This document shows positions 1 to 8,837 of a stretch of DNA of 64,000 bases, piece after piece (position 1 is the first letter of the stretch; each line of letters begins with the position of its first letter). Under the pieces are notes generated by a model. The model saw only the letters and a list, made by a program, of their open reading frames with translations. It was not told the DNA's origin and searched no databases. The DNA comes from Methanomassiliicoccaceae archaeon UBA72 (lineage in GTDB: Archaea; Thermoplasmatota; Thermoplasmata; Methanomassiliicoccales; Methanomethylophilaceae), in assembly GCA_002509405.1 (NCBI GenBank), contig DAVO01000030.1:1-64000 (forward strand), written 5' to 3'. The position numbers and the translations under genes are program-made.

Positions 1-1
1 C

Positions 2-40
2 GACTGCGTCAACAAGATGGTCGCAAAGGTGAAGATGTAA
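2..40 (+). CDS. 3' end of an unidentified gene (partial)
   Basis: Only the last 12 codons and a TAA stop lie in the window; the visible tail reads DCVNKMVAKVKM. The frame is inferred from its continuity to the window edge and from the strong hairpin about 50 nt after the stop. The product cannot be identified from so short a piece. Confidence 0.4.
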   Translation, partial: DCVNKMVAKVKM

Positions 41-91
41 TCGAGAGGTGTGCAAAGTCCCGAAAAGACCCATTGAGAATTTTTCAAGAAA

Positions 92-115
92 GGGCGGCCG
101 TTCCTTCGGCCGCCC
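92..115 (+). terminator. GC-rich hairpin downstream of the first partial gene
   Basis: A perfect 9-bp stem (GGGCGGCCG at 92-100 pairs with CGGCCGCCC at 107-115) encloses a 6-nt loop and is followed by ACTTTA. Its place about 50 nt after a stop codon suggests a transcript 3' end or stabiliser. No long T-run follows, so a classic intrinsic terminator is not proven. Confidence 0.5.
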
Positions 116-584
116 ACTTTATGTAATGAACTTCAGACGCACACACCTGTGGACAGTATTTAGTAAAATTAGGCAACGGTCAGTAACAAAACATGATCGG
201 GATCGTCGCCACGATTCTCATGGTTTTTGTCCACTTTTCATGCCCCGTATCACTTCAAGCTTGTTTACACATGTGCCAGATTATAGAAGGCTCAACGTTA
301 TTTCAAAGTAGAGGAAAATCTAGTCTATGTTAAAACCACGAATCGTCCCAAGTAATGGTCGGATACATGCAATCCGGAACATGGATTATACATCTCACTT
401 CCGACTTCGGAGTTGCGGAGATCTTGAGTCTATGATCAATGACAGGGAGACAGCACCAATCCGAATCACATACGGGCGGAGTGCAGCCAGCCCTTCGATT
501 CGCAGGTGATTCCCAACGATTATATACGATTTAAAAAAGCCCTCCGAAGGCCCACATCCGGTTGGAATCTGTTCAAGGGACTTC
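116..584. other. non-coding stretch with no recognisable gene
   Basis: About 470 nt without a convincing gene. The short ORFs here have amino-acid make-up unlike the neighbours (rich in R, H, S), no ribosome-binding site and no family resemblance. Base composition is more AT-rich than the flanking genes. I looked for tRNA, SRP RNA and RNase P RNA motifs and saw none. Its length makes an unannotated RNA or remnant DNA possible. Confidence 0.5.
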
Positions 585-590
585 TTTATA
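585..590 (+). promoter_or_regulatory. TATA box for the MscS-like gene
   Basis: TTTATA lies 23-28 nt before the ATG at 613. Archaeal transcription normally starts about 25 nt after the TATA centre, so the mRNA is probably leaderless or nearly so, which agrees with the absence of a Shine-Dalgarno sequence. Confidence 0.5.
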
Positions 591-612
591 GAACGCGGGA
601 CTTTACACGTCC

Positions 613-2208
613 ATGAAGTTCAAGACACCGCTTTTTGTTTTCATAGCATTGTCCGTCGCGCTTCTGGCGGTTCCGATGTTCGCATCGGAGGCCGAGGCCG
701 CGGACCCCGCAGAGAACGATGTCACGATGTACCTGTACTACGAAGGGTCCCGTATAGGCGAGGTGCCGAACACCGATGACCCCATATCCATCAACGCGGG
801 CGAAGAGGCGAACGTCAGCATAAGGATCGAGAACGGCTCCGGGGAGAAACGATTCGTCACCATGGGCATAACGGGGGTGACCGCAGTCGACTATAGGTCC
901 GAAGACCTCCCCACGGCCGTGGAGATAGGTCCGGGTGAGTCAAAGACCTATGAAGTGACATTCTTCTCCGACAGGTACACCCGGGAAGGAGGAGACTATC
1001 TCACCATACTGCTCACGGTAGAGGGGCCGGGGAGCAGCAGTCCCGTGTACATCACACAGGACCTGCACTTCGCCATCAGCTCGAGCCTGTCATCATATGG
1101 TTATTACAATAAGATACTGGGATTTATCCCGAACACCCTTCCCAGCCCACTGGACTCGCCCCAGGCGGCAGCTCTGATCACGATGGCGCTGTGGACATTA
1201 ATCGCGGCGGCCATTGCGAAGTTCGTCGTACCGGCATTGCTGTATATCCCGATGAGGGGCAGCAGAGAGACGAGGAAGATAGTTGCAGGCTCTCTTTTCA
1301 AACACCTCTTCCTGGCCATAGTGATACTGGGAATACATGAAAGTCTCAAGGTCCTTGGTTCTTCAGAGTATGTGGTGGACGTTTCCGGCAGGATGGCAGC
1401 AATCTCCTATGTCGTGCTGGGCGCGCTGATTTTCTGGAGGGTCTACGTCATAGCGCTGGACCATATTTTCTCCAAGATGGGCCGCGAGGTTAAGCCAGGA
1501 GGAGTGGATGACACTCTCATACCGCTTTTCAGGATGATCGGGCAGATTTTCATCGTCACTGTGGCCGTCGCAGCGATCTTCTCTCTGATGGGAGCGGATC
1601 TGATGGGGATAGTGGCGGGCGCGGGGATCGCGGGACTGGCGATATCCTTGGGAGCCCAGAGCATGCTGAGACAGTTCTTCAGCGGAATAACTCTGCTGAC
1701 AACACGTCCGTTCAAGGCCGGTGACTTTGTCAGGATCGACAAATCCATAGAGCTCAAGGTGAAAGAAGTGGGCATAATGACCACATGGTTCAAAAATCCC
1801 TGGAACGAGGAGATAATATCGATGCCCAACGACAAGGTCGCAGCCAGCGAAATAACCAATATGACCCGTGACAACATGTACTATCGGTTCAACCTCCATA
1901 TGGAGGTGACCCGAGATGCTGACCTGGCGTTGGCAAAGGACATACTAGTGGAGGCCGCGCTGTCCCAGCCCCAGGTCATCAAGGATGGGACTGTTATGAT
2001 GCCCTATGCCCGTGCCACCGACATAACGGAATCCGGAATAAAGCTGAGGCTGGCCGCGTACGTGTACGACTACGAGGACACTTGGAGCGTGGAAGCGGTG
2101 ATCAGGGAAAGGGCCCTCAGGGAGTTCAGGGAGAAAGGAATAAAGCTGGCCTATCAGAAGGTCGATGTCAGGGTCCGCAAGGAGGACACGGAACCCGGTG
2201 ATTTCTGA
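613..2208 (+). CDS. MscS-type mechanosensitive channel with exported N-terminal beta domain
   Basis: 531 aa. Residues 1-30 form a signal peptide (KTPLFVFIALSVALLAVPMFA, ending EAEAA). Residues ~36-155 are an extracytoplasmic, probably beta-sandwich region of the NEW3/CARDB kind often seen in archaeal surface proteins. Several membrane segments follow (~185-210, 230-250, 263-283). The conserved MscS core comes next: the pore helix rich in A and G (GIVAGAGIAGLAISLGAQS), then the cytosolic beta domain (FKAGDFVRI...ISMPNDKV) and the alpha/beta C-terminus. MscS channels open under membrane tension to release solutes. The N-terminal domain may sense envelope strain; that part is inference. The family assignment rests on the core motifs and is firm. 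Confidence 0.88.
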   Translation: MKFKTPLFVFIALSVALLAVPMFASEAEAADPAENDVTMYLYYEGSRIGEVPNTDDPISINAGEEANVSIRIENGSGEKRFVTMGITGVTAVDYRSEDLPTAVEIGPGESKTYEVTFFSDRYTREGGDYLTILLTVEGPGSSSPVYITQDLHFAISSSLSSYGYYNKILGFIPNTLPSPLDSPQAAALITMALWTLIAAAIAKFVVPALLYIPMRGSRETRKIVAGSLFKHLFLAIVILGIHESLKVLGSSEYVVDVSGRMAAISYVVLGALIFWRVYVIALDHIFSKMGREVKPGGVDDTLIPLFRMIGQIFIVTVAVAAIFSLMGADLMGIVAGAGIAGLAISLGAQSMLRQFFSGITLLTTRPFKAGDFVRIDKSIELKVKEVGIMTTWFKNPWNEEIISMPNDKVAASEITNMTRDNMYYRFNLHMEVTRDADLALAKDILVEAALSQPQVIKDGTVMMPYARATDITESGIKLRLAAYVYDYEDTWSVEAVIRERALREFREKGIKLAYQKVDVRVRKEDTEPGDF

Positions 2209-2301
2209 ATTCGGATGCCTCCTAAACATCTTTCATTTTCATTTAGTTTTGAGAATAAAGTATGTTAACTCTCAATGTTCCCCCATCTTCCGGAGCGAAA
2301 G

Positions 2302-3260
2302 ATGTACGCTGACGGCAGGTTATGGATCGCGAAGGGAGAATCGAAAGTACATATGCACCCGCAATATGCAAACAGGCCGGGCCGATTACATGTGCCAGCG
2401 GAACAGGTAAGACCGTGACCCTGAAAGTGATGGCCGAGTCGTCAGAGAGATGGGGGTCCCGGTTTCCATGGCCGACATAAAGGGAGATTTCAGCGGTCTC
2501 TGCAGAGCGGAGAAGGACAGCGAGGGCATGCGGGACGCATGAGAGGTTTTGAGCCGGCGGGTTCGGTCACACAGGCCTCCCCTGCGAGTCCTGGGACATA
2601 TATGGCAAAAGGGTCACCGCCCCGTAAGGACGACCGTGGAAGAGATAGGTGTGGACCCGCTCACGAGGCTTATGGAACTATCTGACGTGCAGGAAGACGT
2701 GCCCAGGAGGCCTTCAGGATTGCTCGGACGAGGGCCGGGAGCTCGTGGACGCCAAGAACCTCGGGGCGGCTCTCAGCTTTATTTCCGACAACAGGAAGGA
2801 ATACTAGGGGAGTATGGCACCATGAGCGTCCAGCCCTCGGTGCGATCCAGCGTTCGGTCGTGTAGCCGGAGGATGTGGGCGGAGACATCTTCTTCGGCGA
2901 GCCTGCGCTGGACATAGATGACCGGTTCAGGACCGACAGCGATGGGAGAGGAGCGATCAACGTACTCCACAGCGCATAGCTGGCACATGATCCAAAACTC
3001 TATTCGACATTCGTGGTCTGGCTTTTGAACGCCCATTCACGACCCTTCCCGAGGTAGGAGACATGGAGAAGCCGAAACCCAGGCTCTTCTCCGACGAGGC
3101 GCACATGCTGTTCGACGACGCCCCTCCTGTCCTGACGAGGAAAGTAGAGCGGGTCGTCAAACTCATACGCTCGAAGGGAGTGGACGTATACTTCATATCC
3201 CAGAGCCCCTCGGACATACCCGGCCTGGGGAATATGCCGTCCAAAACGCTGTTCCGCTGA
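2302..3260 (+). pseudogene. decayed HerA-like ATPase gene (DUF853/YjgR family)
   Basis: Pieces of one DUF853 protein appear in the right order in shifting frames. They are an N-terminus from the ATG at 2302 (WIAKGESKVHMHPQYANRPG), Walker A in another frame from 2385 (ITCASGTGKTVTLKVMAE), MGVPVSMADIKGDFSGL from 2450, VRTTVEEIGVDPLTRLMELS from about 2618, ELVDAKNLGAALSFISDN near 2745, FFGEPALDIDDRFRTDSDG near 2893, and an open tail from 3063 (LFSDEAHMLFDDAPPVL, then VVKLIRSKGVDVYFISQ). At least five frameshifts and several stops separate them, and the part after about residue 320 of the family is missing. Intact members are cytosolic helicase/translocase-like ATPases of unclear role. The last piece (3063-3260) could be called as a 65-aa gene but is a fragment. 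Confidence 0.85.
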
Positions 3261-3262
3261 GA

Positions 3263-3493
3263 TCACCGGTACTTTACGCCGTCGTGGTCCAGGACTTCGT
3301 TCCAGAGGGCTATGGTCTCGCGGGCCTCTTCCTCGTTCATTATCTCGATGGCGTATCCGGCGTGGACGACGGCCCACTGGCCCACTTCGGCGTCGACCAT
3401 CGCGACGTTCGCCTGTTTTATAACTCCGCCGAAATCAACGTCAGCGGTCTCATCGCTTATCTTAACGATCTTCCCGGGTATTGCCAAGCACAT
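3263..3493 (-). CDS. hypC: HypC/HybG family hydrogenase maturation chaperone
   Basis: 76 aa from the chosen start. HypC passes the Fe(CN)2CO group to the large subunit of [NiFe] hydrogenases together with HypD, using its N-terminal Cys. I chose the inner ATG at 3493 because it gives the family's obligatory MCLAIPG start with Cys at position 2. The first in-frame ATG (3502) would add MRK and bury that Cys, and would overlap the NAC stop. The rest (GVIKQANVAMV, GQWAVVHAGYAIE) is typical. It lies just downstream of nac on the same strand; no other hyp gene is beside it. A hydrogenase maturation protease is encoded at 59772. Confidence 0.9.
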   Translation of the reverse strand: MCLAIPGKIVKISDETADVDFGGVIKQANVAMVDAEVGQWAVVHAGYAIEIMNEEEARETIALWNEVLDHDGVKYR

Positions 3494-3498
3494 CTTTC

Positions 3499-3855
3499 TC
3501 ACTCCGATACTATCTTTATTATCGCCTCGGCAGGCTGTCCATCGGTCGCCTCGAGGGCTTCGATGGCCTTTTCCCTGCTGCAGCCCGTCTGGGACACCAC
3601 GAGAGCTATGTCCTCTTCGGGAATGACGGGTCCCGCCGGTTCCGACGCGGACGACAGAGGTCTGACGATCTCGGTCCCGGTGATCTGGTAGCTCTTGGCC
3701 CCGTTCATATCGATGCAGATCACCTGGGCGTTCGTGATCACAGTCTCGTTGTCCCTGGTCCTTATGACAACTTCGGTCACATTTTGGACCTCGGACTGGC
3801 TGATGCCCATCTTTTTCATCGCCTGTTTCATTTGGCGCTGATTAATCTTAGCCAT
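3499..3855 (-). CDS. nac: nascent polypeptide-associated complex protein (archaeal NAC alpha)
   Basis: 118 aa, the usual length. Archaeal NAC binds near the ribosomal exit tunnel and shields new chains. The N-terminal Lys-rich helix (RQMKQAMKKMGISQ) precedes the NAC beta-barrel (VVIRTRDNETVITNAQVICI) and a C-terminal UBA domain (IALVVSQTGCSREKAIEAL). A GAGGTGAT ribosome-binding site sits just before the ATG, with an AT-rich TATA-like stretch (ATATTAATTAAA) further upstream. hypC follows directly. Confidence 0.95.
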   Translation of the reverse strand: MAKINQRQMKQAMKKMGISQSEVQNVTEVVIRTRDNETVITNAQVICIDMNGAKSYQITGTEIVRPLSSASEPAGPVIPEEDIALVVSQTGCSREKAIEALEATDGQPAEAIIKIVSE

Positions 3856-3894
3856 ATTATCACCTCAACCGTCCGCATGTTTAATTAATATTGC

Positions 3895-5079
3895 TCAGGA
3901 AAGCGACTTCGCGACCTCTTCTTCGAGAGCCCTCAGTAGCTCTGCGGCCTTTTCCGGGCAGGGTATTCCTCCTTGCGCGAAATCGGGTTTCCCTCCTCCG
4001 CGGCCTCCGAATCTGACGAGCACATCGGTAAGGACGCTCCTGCAGTCCGCCCCGGCCGAACCCGAGGCCATCACGGCGGATACTGTCTCCCCGGAAGACA
4101 CGAAAATCGCCACTCCTCCCGCGGCCTTGACTTTCTCGGCCGCATCGGCCATTACGGTCCTTTCGGCGCCGAAGACCGCTGCGGAATACACTTCCGTGCC
4201 GTTGATGTCTTTTGGCCTCACGGAGGAAAATAGCGCCCTGGCCGAGTCTTTCAGCGAAGCGCGGGCATATTCCAGTTCCTTTTTCATGTTCGATACGGCC
4301 CTGACAATGTCTTCAGGCTTGCTGTCGGCGGCCTCCGTGGCCTCCAGGCATGTGACCGCGAGTTCGGTTGCCGAATAGGCCGCCGCATCTCCGACCTTGA
4401 AGTGGATGGCCACCCCGTCCTTGCCGGCGGAGACCTTCCTGTCCACCAGCAGCATACCCAGCTCTGATGTCTCCATGACATGTATGCCGCTGCAGGCCGA
4501 ATAATCGATGTCCCCTATGGCGACCACCGAGATCTCCTCCCCTTCCGGGATGCGGTCAAGTTTGATCCTCACCTTGTCCAATAGGTCCGGGTCGTCCCTG
4601 CTCATCACTATCCTCGTCACCGTGAGGTTTTCGCGGATCGCTGCGTTGGCGAACACCAGCGCCTTCCTGATGTCTTCCCAGGACACGTCCTTGCTGACAA
4701 TCACGTACTTGCTTTCAGGCGATATGAAGATCTTGGATATCTCAAGGTCGGGGACCTGTCGGCGTAGGGAGCCGAACAGAAGGTGCTCTGCGGTGTGTCC
4801 CATCATGAGGTCGAAGCGTCTATCCCAATCCACGCTACCCCACACTCTGTCTCCCGGGACGAACCTGTGCCCCGGAACCCTGTGGACCACATCCCCGTTG
4901 CCGTCACAGAACGCTTCGGTGACCCTGTCGTCGTTCAGAGTGCCGGTGTCGCATACCTGCCCTCCGCCTCCGGGATAGAACGCGGTGCGGTCAAGCACGA
5001 CCAATTCTCCGTCCGTGGACGCAACCTGCGCCTGGAATTCGAACTGATATCCGTCATGCCTGAACAATTCCTCTGTCAT
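3895..5079 (-). CDS. alaX: alanyl-tRNA editing protein (AlaX-L type, with DHHA1 domain)
   Basis: 394 aa. It hydrolyses Ser or Gly wrongly attached to tRNA-Ala, acting in trans to AlaRS. The N-terminus is the AlaRS-like beta-barrel (ELVVLDRTAFYPGGGGQVCD). The editing core has the zinc motif HTAEHLL (~95-101) and later CSGIHV (~196). The C-terminal ~150 residues are a DHHA1 domain ending in a Gly-rich RFGGRGGGKPDFAQGG segment (~360-375). The three-part layout and length fit AlaX-L. It lies divergent from the Lrp gene and upstream of nac on the same strand. Confidence 0.9.
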   Translation of the reverse strand: MTEELFRHDGYQFEFQAQVASTDGELVVLDRTAFYPGGGGQVCDTGTLNDDRVTEAFCDGNGDVVHRVPGHRFVPGDRVWGSVDWDRRFDLMMGHTAEHLLFGSLRRQVPDLEISKIFISPESKYVIVSKDVSWEDIRKALVFANAAIRENLTVTRIVMSRDDPDLLDKVRIKLDRIPEGEEISVVAIGDIDYSACSGIHVMETSELGMLLVDRKVSAGKDGVAIHFKVGDAAAYSATELAVTCLEATEAADSKPEDIVRAVSNMKKELEYARASLKDSARALFSSVRPKDINGTEVYSAAVFGAERTVMADAAEKVKAAGGVAIFVSSGETVSAVMASGSAGADCRSVLTDVLVRFGGRGGGKPDFAQGGIPCPEKAAELLRALEEEVAKSLS

Positions 5080-5143
5080 ATCCCGGAAAACAAGTCCCTA
5101 TCTAATAAATATGCGGAAAGGGTTTGCGCATCGGTGATGCCGG

Positions 5144-5611
5144 ATGTCGGGAATTCGCGATATGGATGACTTGGACAAGCGGATCGTGGAGCTCATCTGC
5201 ACATCGAGCCAGGGGTCATATAGACAGTTGGCTAAACAGCTGGATGTCCATCCCACGACCCTCATTCAGAGAGTCAAGAACCTCGAGTCGAAGGGCATCA
5301 TAAACGGATATCGCGCCAAGATCGACTACATGAAGCTCGGGTTCGAGTACATGGGCATCGTGCACATATACGCCGACAACCTGGTGGAAGTGCTCGAAAA
5401 CCTGAGCAAGGTCCCTCAGGTTGTGGGGGTATTCGATGTGACGGGGGACAGCGACGCCATAGCGTGGGTCGCGTGTGTCGACAGGGAGGAGTTCTCAGGG
5501 ACAGTGAAGCTCATAAACTCGCAGCCCGGGGTCAAGAAGACGAACACCGCCGTGGTGTTGAGCGTCGTTAAGGACCCTTTCGACTTCATACCTGATATAG
5601 TAGACGGTTGA
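5144..5611 (+). CDS. Lrp/AsnC family transcriptional regulator
   Basis: 155 aa. An N-terminal winged helix-turn-helix (QGSYRQLAKQLDVHPTTLIQ, recognition helix about residues 33-48) is followed by a RAM/ligand-binding domain (~75-150). I kept the ATG at 5144 because GGTGAT precedes it at good spacing; an inner ATG at 5162 would start at MDDLDKRI, the usual Lrp N-terminus, and cannot be excluded. It is divergent from alaX across 64 nt, so it may control alaX or itself. The effector is unknown. Confidence 0.88.
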   Translation: MSGIRDMDDLDKRIVELICTSSQGSYRQLAKQLDVHPTTLIQRVKNLESKGIINGYRAKIDYMKLGFEYMGIVHIYADNLVEVLENLSKVPQVVGVFDVTGDSDAIAWVACVDREEFSGTVKLINSQPGVKKTNTAVVLSVVKDPFDFIPDIVDG

Positions 5612-5624
5612 GTCTGCGACAATT

Positions 5625-5634
5625 CTTATATATT
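5625..5634 (+). promoter_or_regulatory. TATA box for aspS
   Basis: CTTATATATT lies 42-51 nt before the aspS ATG and 13 nt after the Lrp-gene stop, implying a leader of roughly 15-20 nt and independent transcription of aspS. Confidence 0.5.
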
Positions 5635-5675
5635 CCTGTGTTTAGCAGATTTCAGTTTATTCGGAGACCAACCAT

Positions 5676-7496
5676 ATGAAGAGAACAAACACCTGCGGAG
5701 AGCTTAGGAGATCGGACCTCGGTAAAGAAGTCTGCCTCCAGGGCTGGGTCAGGTTCTCCAGGGACCACGGAGGGGTCGCGTTCATTGACCTCGCCGACAG
5801 ATACGGGATCACACAGATAGTCTTCGACCCCGCCGACCTTCCCTCGGAGACCGATGCATCCCGTATATCGGACGTGATGAAAAAGTTCACTCGCGAGTCC
5901 GTCGTCTCCATCAATGGTGTGGTAAGAGAGAGGGTGGAGGGCACAGCCGACGCCCGCAACCCCACAGGAGAGATAGAGGTGCTGATTTCGGATGCAGAGG
6001 TCCTCGGAAGATCGAAGATTCCGCCGTTCGAGGTCGGAGACCAGAAGGAAGGCGTCCTCCCCAATGAGGACGTCAGGATGAAGTACAGGTACCTGGACCT
6101 CAGGCGCACGGAGATGATCGAGGCCATGACCACGAGGAGCAGGTTCATGCATCTCGCACGTCAGTATCTCGAGTCCAAGGATTTCCTGGAGGTGGAGACT
6201 CCGATACTCGCCCGTTCCACTCCGGAAGGGGCCAGGGATTTCATCGTGCCGTCGAGGGTCCACTCCGGTACGTTCTACGCGCTGCCACAGTCCCCGCAGC
6301 TGTTCAAGCAGATGCTCATGGTGGGCAGCGTCGACCGTTATTACCAGTTTGCAAGATGCTTCCGCGACGAGGATTCAAGGAAGGACCGTCAGCCTGAGTT
6401 CACCCAACTGGATATGGAGATGTCCTTCGTGGACGAGAAAGACATCCAAGACACCATCGAGGGCCTGATATCTTTCGTCTGGGAAGGGCTCTACGGTAAA
6501 AAGATCGAAACGCCGTTCCCCCGCATAGGGTACAGGGACGCGATGGAGCGTTTCGGTTCCGACAAGCCGGACATGAGGTACGGGCTCGAGTTCGTGAAGC
6601 TGACCGATGTGGTCAAGGATGTTCCCTACGACATATTCCAGAGGATCATGAGGTCCGGCGGCATCGTCGCGGGAATAAACGTCTCCGCCGAGCTTTCTAA
6701 AGGAAGAGTAGGCAGGAAAGATATAGACCGTTACATAAACTATGCAAAGAAGGCGGGCCTGGGCGGACTCACATGGATGAAGGTCCAGGACGGGGTTCCC
6801 ACCAGCAACATCACCAAATACTTCACGCCCGAGATCCTCGAAGGCATAAAGAACGCGATGAAGGCCCGAGAAGGGGACATCCTCTTCCTGATCGCAGGAC
6901 CGTGGAAGTCCACCTACGAGGGAGGCGGCGCGCTTAGAAAGAAGATCGCCGAGGATCTCGAGCTGGTTCCCAAAGACGTGTTCCAATTTTTCTGGCTTGT
7001 AGACTGTCCTATGTTCGAGGTCGACCCGGTCTCCGGAAAGCACGACGCGTTCCACCACCCGTTCGTCAAGCCCCTGGGCGATATAGATGACAAGGCGTGC
7101 GGAGGAGCCTGTTTCGACATCTGCCTCAATGGCAACGAGCTCGGCTCTGGGTCTCTCAGGATAAACGACCCCGATGTACAGAAAGACGTGTTCAGGAAGC
7201 TGGGCAAGTCCGACGAGGGCATCGAGGAGGAGTTCGGATTCTTCATAGAATCTCTGAGCTACGGAGCGCCTCCCCACGGAGGGATCGCGATCGGTGTGGA
7301 CAGGTTCATCTCTATCATACTCGGTAAAGACACCATCCGCGACGTAATCGCGTTCCCGAAGAACAAGAAGGCCGTTTCGCTGCTGGACAACTCTCCCGCC
7401 AAGGTCCCCGAGGAAAAGCTGGAGGAGCTCCAGATAATGACGCTTTCCATAGACGACTTGGACTTCGGGACCGAAGAAGAGGCGGAAGAGGACTGA
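5676..7496 (+). CDS. aspS: aspartyl-tRNA synthetase, bacterial type
   Basis: 606 aa. It charges tRNA-Asp, and tRNA-Asn too if non-discriminating. Archaeal-type AspRS is only about 430-440 aa; this one has the bacterial layout. It has an N-terminal OB fold (GWVRFSRDHGGVAFIDLAD), class II motif 2 (FRDEDSRKDRQPEFTQLD), a GAD insertion (~300-420, GGIVAGINVSAELSKGRVG), then bacterial motif-3 context (YGAPPHGGIAIGVDRFISII) and IRDVIAFPKN. The gene meets the gatB stop with no gap, so the GatCAB amidotransferase lies beside it. No separate AsnRS is in the window. Together this fits transamidation of Asp-tRNA-Asn, which is inference. The enzyme was probably gained from bacteria. Confidence 0.94.
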   Translation: MKRTNTCGELRRSDLGKEVCLQGWVRFSRDHGGVAFIDLADRYGITQIVFDPADLPSETDASRISDVMKKFTRESVVSINGVVRERVEGTADARNPTGEIEVLISDAEVLGRSKIPPFEVGDQKEGVLPNEDVRMKYRYLDLRRTEMIEAMTTRSRFMHLARQYLESKDFLEVETPILARSTPEGARDFIVPSRVHSGTFYALPQSPQLFKQMLMVGSVDRYYQFARCFRDEDSRKDRQPEFTQLDMEMSFVDEKDIQDTIEGLISFVWEGLYGKKIETPFPRIGYRDAMERFGSDKPDMRYGLEFVKLTDVVKDVPYDIFQRIMRSGGIVAGINVSAELSKGRVGRKDIDRYINYAKKAGLGGLTWMKVQDGVPTSNITKYFTPEILEGIKNAMKAREGDILFLIAGPWKSTYEGGGALRKKIAEDLELVPKDVFQFFWLVDCPMFEVDPVSGKHDAFHHPFVKPLGDIDDKACGGACFDICLNGNELGSGSLRINDPDVQKDVFRKLGKSDEGIEEEFGFFIESLSYGAPPHGGIAIGVDRFISIILGKDTIRDVIAFPKNKKAVSLLDNSPAKVPEEKLEELQIMTLSIDDLDFGTEEEAEED

Positions 7497-8837
7497 TCAG
7501 AGCCTTTCTACGATCAGCCTCTTGGTCGCGCTGACTATGTCCGCCGAGGAATGAGCCCCGCCGGTCTGCTTCATGACGTGGCCGATCACGCGGTTGGCAG
7601 CCTTATCGTTCTTGCGGTAGTCATCGATCACCGACGGGTTCTCGTCAAGATACCGGGAGATCATGGCGTCCAGGTCCGCGGACCCTGCGCTCACGCTGTC
7701 GATGTCCGTGCCTGCGAGGAACGCCTTGATCCTCAGGCCGCACTCTGTGTCGGTGATCTCCCCGTCCACGAACTTTCTAACTATGTTTACGACCTCGGAT
7801 GCGTCCGTCACTCCGCGGGCCTCGAACGCCCTCCACCCGGCACTGATCGCTCCCGATGTCCAGGTCCTTGCCGTCTCCGCATCGGTGGCGGCGGCCAGAT
7901 CCTCGAACAGTTTGGCCAGGTCCACCGAGGTAGAAACGAACTGCTTGGCGGTTTTATCATCGATGCCGTATTCTTTCGTAAGCCGTATGATCATATTGTG
8001 GGGGCTTTCCTTGATCTTCAGAGAGTCCGCGAGTTCCTTGACATTGAAAATTCCAAGGTCCGGCTCGTCGATGTATCCGTAGTCGGCCTCCATCTCCTTC
8101 TTTCTGACGGATATCGTTACTCCGCGCTCCTCGTCGAAGCGTCTGGTCTCCCTTACGACCTTGCCTCCGGCCTTCAGGAGCTTGGTCTGCCTGACCATCT
8201 CGTAGGTGAGGGCCCTCTCGACGTTCCTCAGCCCGGTGACGTTCTTGACTTCGCACCTCTCGGTTCCTACGGACAGGTTGCAGTCGCAGCGGATGCTCCT
8301 CTCTCCGTCGTCCGGAAGGTCGACAGTGTGTCTAATGTCACGGATAAGCTGTCCCAAAAACTCTCTGGCCTCCGCGGGCGTGGAAAGGTCCGGCTCAGTT
8401 ACAATTTCTGCCAGCGGGATCCCCGAACGGTTGTAGTCGACCAGCGACGAAAGGTCGCCGACCCTCTTTATCTTGCCGGGGTCCTCCTCGATGTGTATGC
8501 GGGTGATGCGTATGGGCTTCTTGCCGTTCAGGTAATATACGCCCCCCTCGCCGAGGGGGCGGTCGTACTGGGTGATCTGGAAGTTCTTCGCGTTGTCCGG
8601 ATAGAAATAGATCTTCCTAGCGAACCAGGTCGTGTCGCGCACGGTGCATCCCAGCATCTTCGCCAGCAGAATGCCGTACTCGATAGCCTTCCCGTTCATC
8701 ATCGGCCTGGCGCCCGGGAGCCCCAGGCATACGGGGCAGACGTGGGTGTTGGGTGCAGGCGCATCGGTGGTCGGGCAGGGGCAGAACAGCTTCGACTTGG
8801 TGGGAAGCTGCACGTGGACCTCTAAGCCTATCTTCAT
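7497..8837 (-). CDS. gatB: Asp/Glu-tRNA amidotransferase subunit B
   Basis: 446 aa. GatB binds the misacylated tRNA and activates its side chain; GatA supplies ammonia. The start MKIGLEVHVQL is the family N-terminus, has GGAGGTG upstream and overlaps the gatA stop as ATGA. The frame runs open for another 92 codons upstream, but that stretch is the reverse of gatA and is not coding here. Zinc-binding Cys pairs (CPCP, then CPVC) lie near residues 20-40. The C-terminal YqeY-like tail helps hold tRNA. Confidence 0.95.
   Translation of the reverse strand: MKIGLEVHVQLPTKSKLFCPCPTTDAPAPNTHVCPVCLGLPGARPMMNGKAIEYGILLAKMLGCTVRDTTWFARKIYFYPDNAKNFQITQYDRPLGEGGVYYLNGKKPIRITRIHIEEDPGKIKRVGDLSSLVDYNRSGIPLAEIVTEPDLSTPAEAREFLGQLIRDIRHTVDLPDDGERSIRCDCNLSVGTERCEVKNVTGLRNVERALTYEMVRQTKLLKAGGKVVRETRRFDEERGVTISVRKKEMEADYGYIDEPDLGIFNVKELADSLKIKESPHNMIIRLTKEYGIDDKTAKQFVSTSVDLAKLFEDLAAATDAETARTWTSGAISAGWRAFEARGVTDASEVVNIVRKFVDGEITDTECGLRIKAFLAGTDIDSVSAGSADLDAMISRYLDENPSVIDDYRKNDKAANRVIGHVMKQTGGAHSSADIVSATKRLIVERL

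Noticed and set aside
41..612. A structural RNA such as SRP RNA or RNase P RNA
   Set aside because: The conserved sequence blocks of these RNAs were not seen; only one hairpin stands out.
3063..3260. A separate 65-aa protein gene
   Set aside because: The sequence is an internal piece of the DUF853 family continuing the upstream fragments, and lacks its own promoter or ribosome-binding site.
7551..8825. Long reading frame of 424 codons opposite gatB
   Set aside because: It lies wholly across gatB, has no family motif, and arises because GC-rich codon use leaves the opposite frame open. The same holds for long opposite frames at 6375-7277, 23744-24892, 24844-25305 and 25530-26645.
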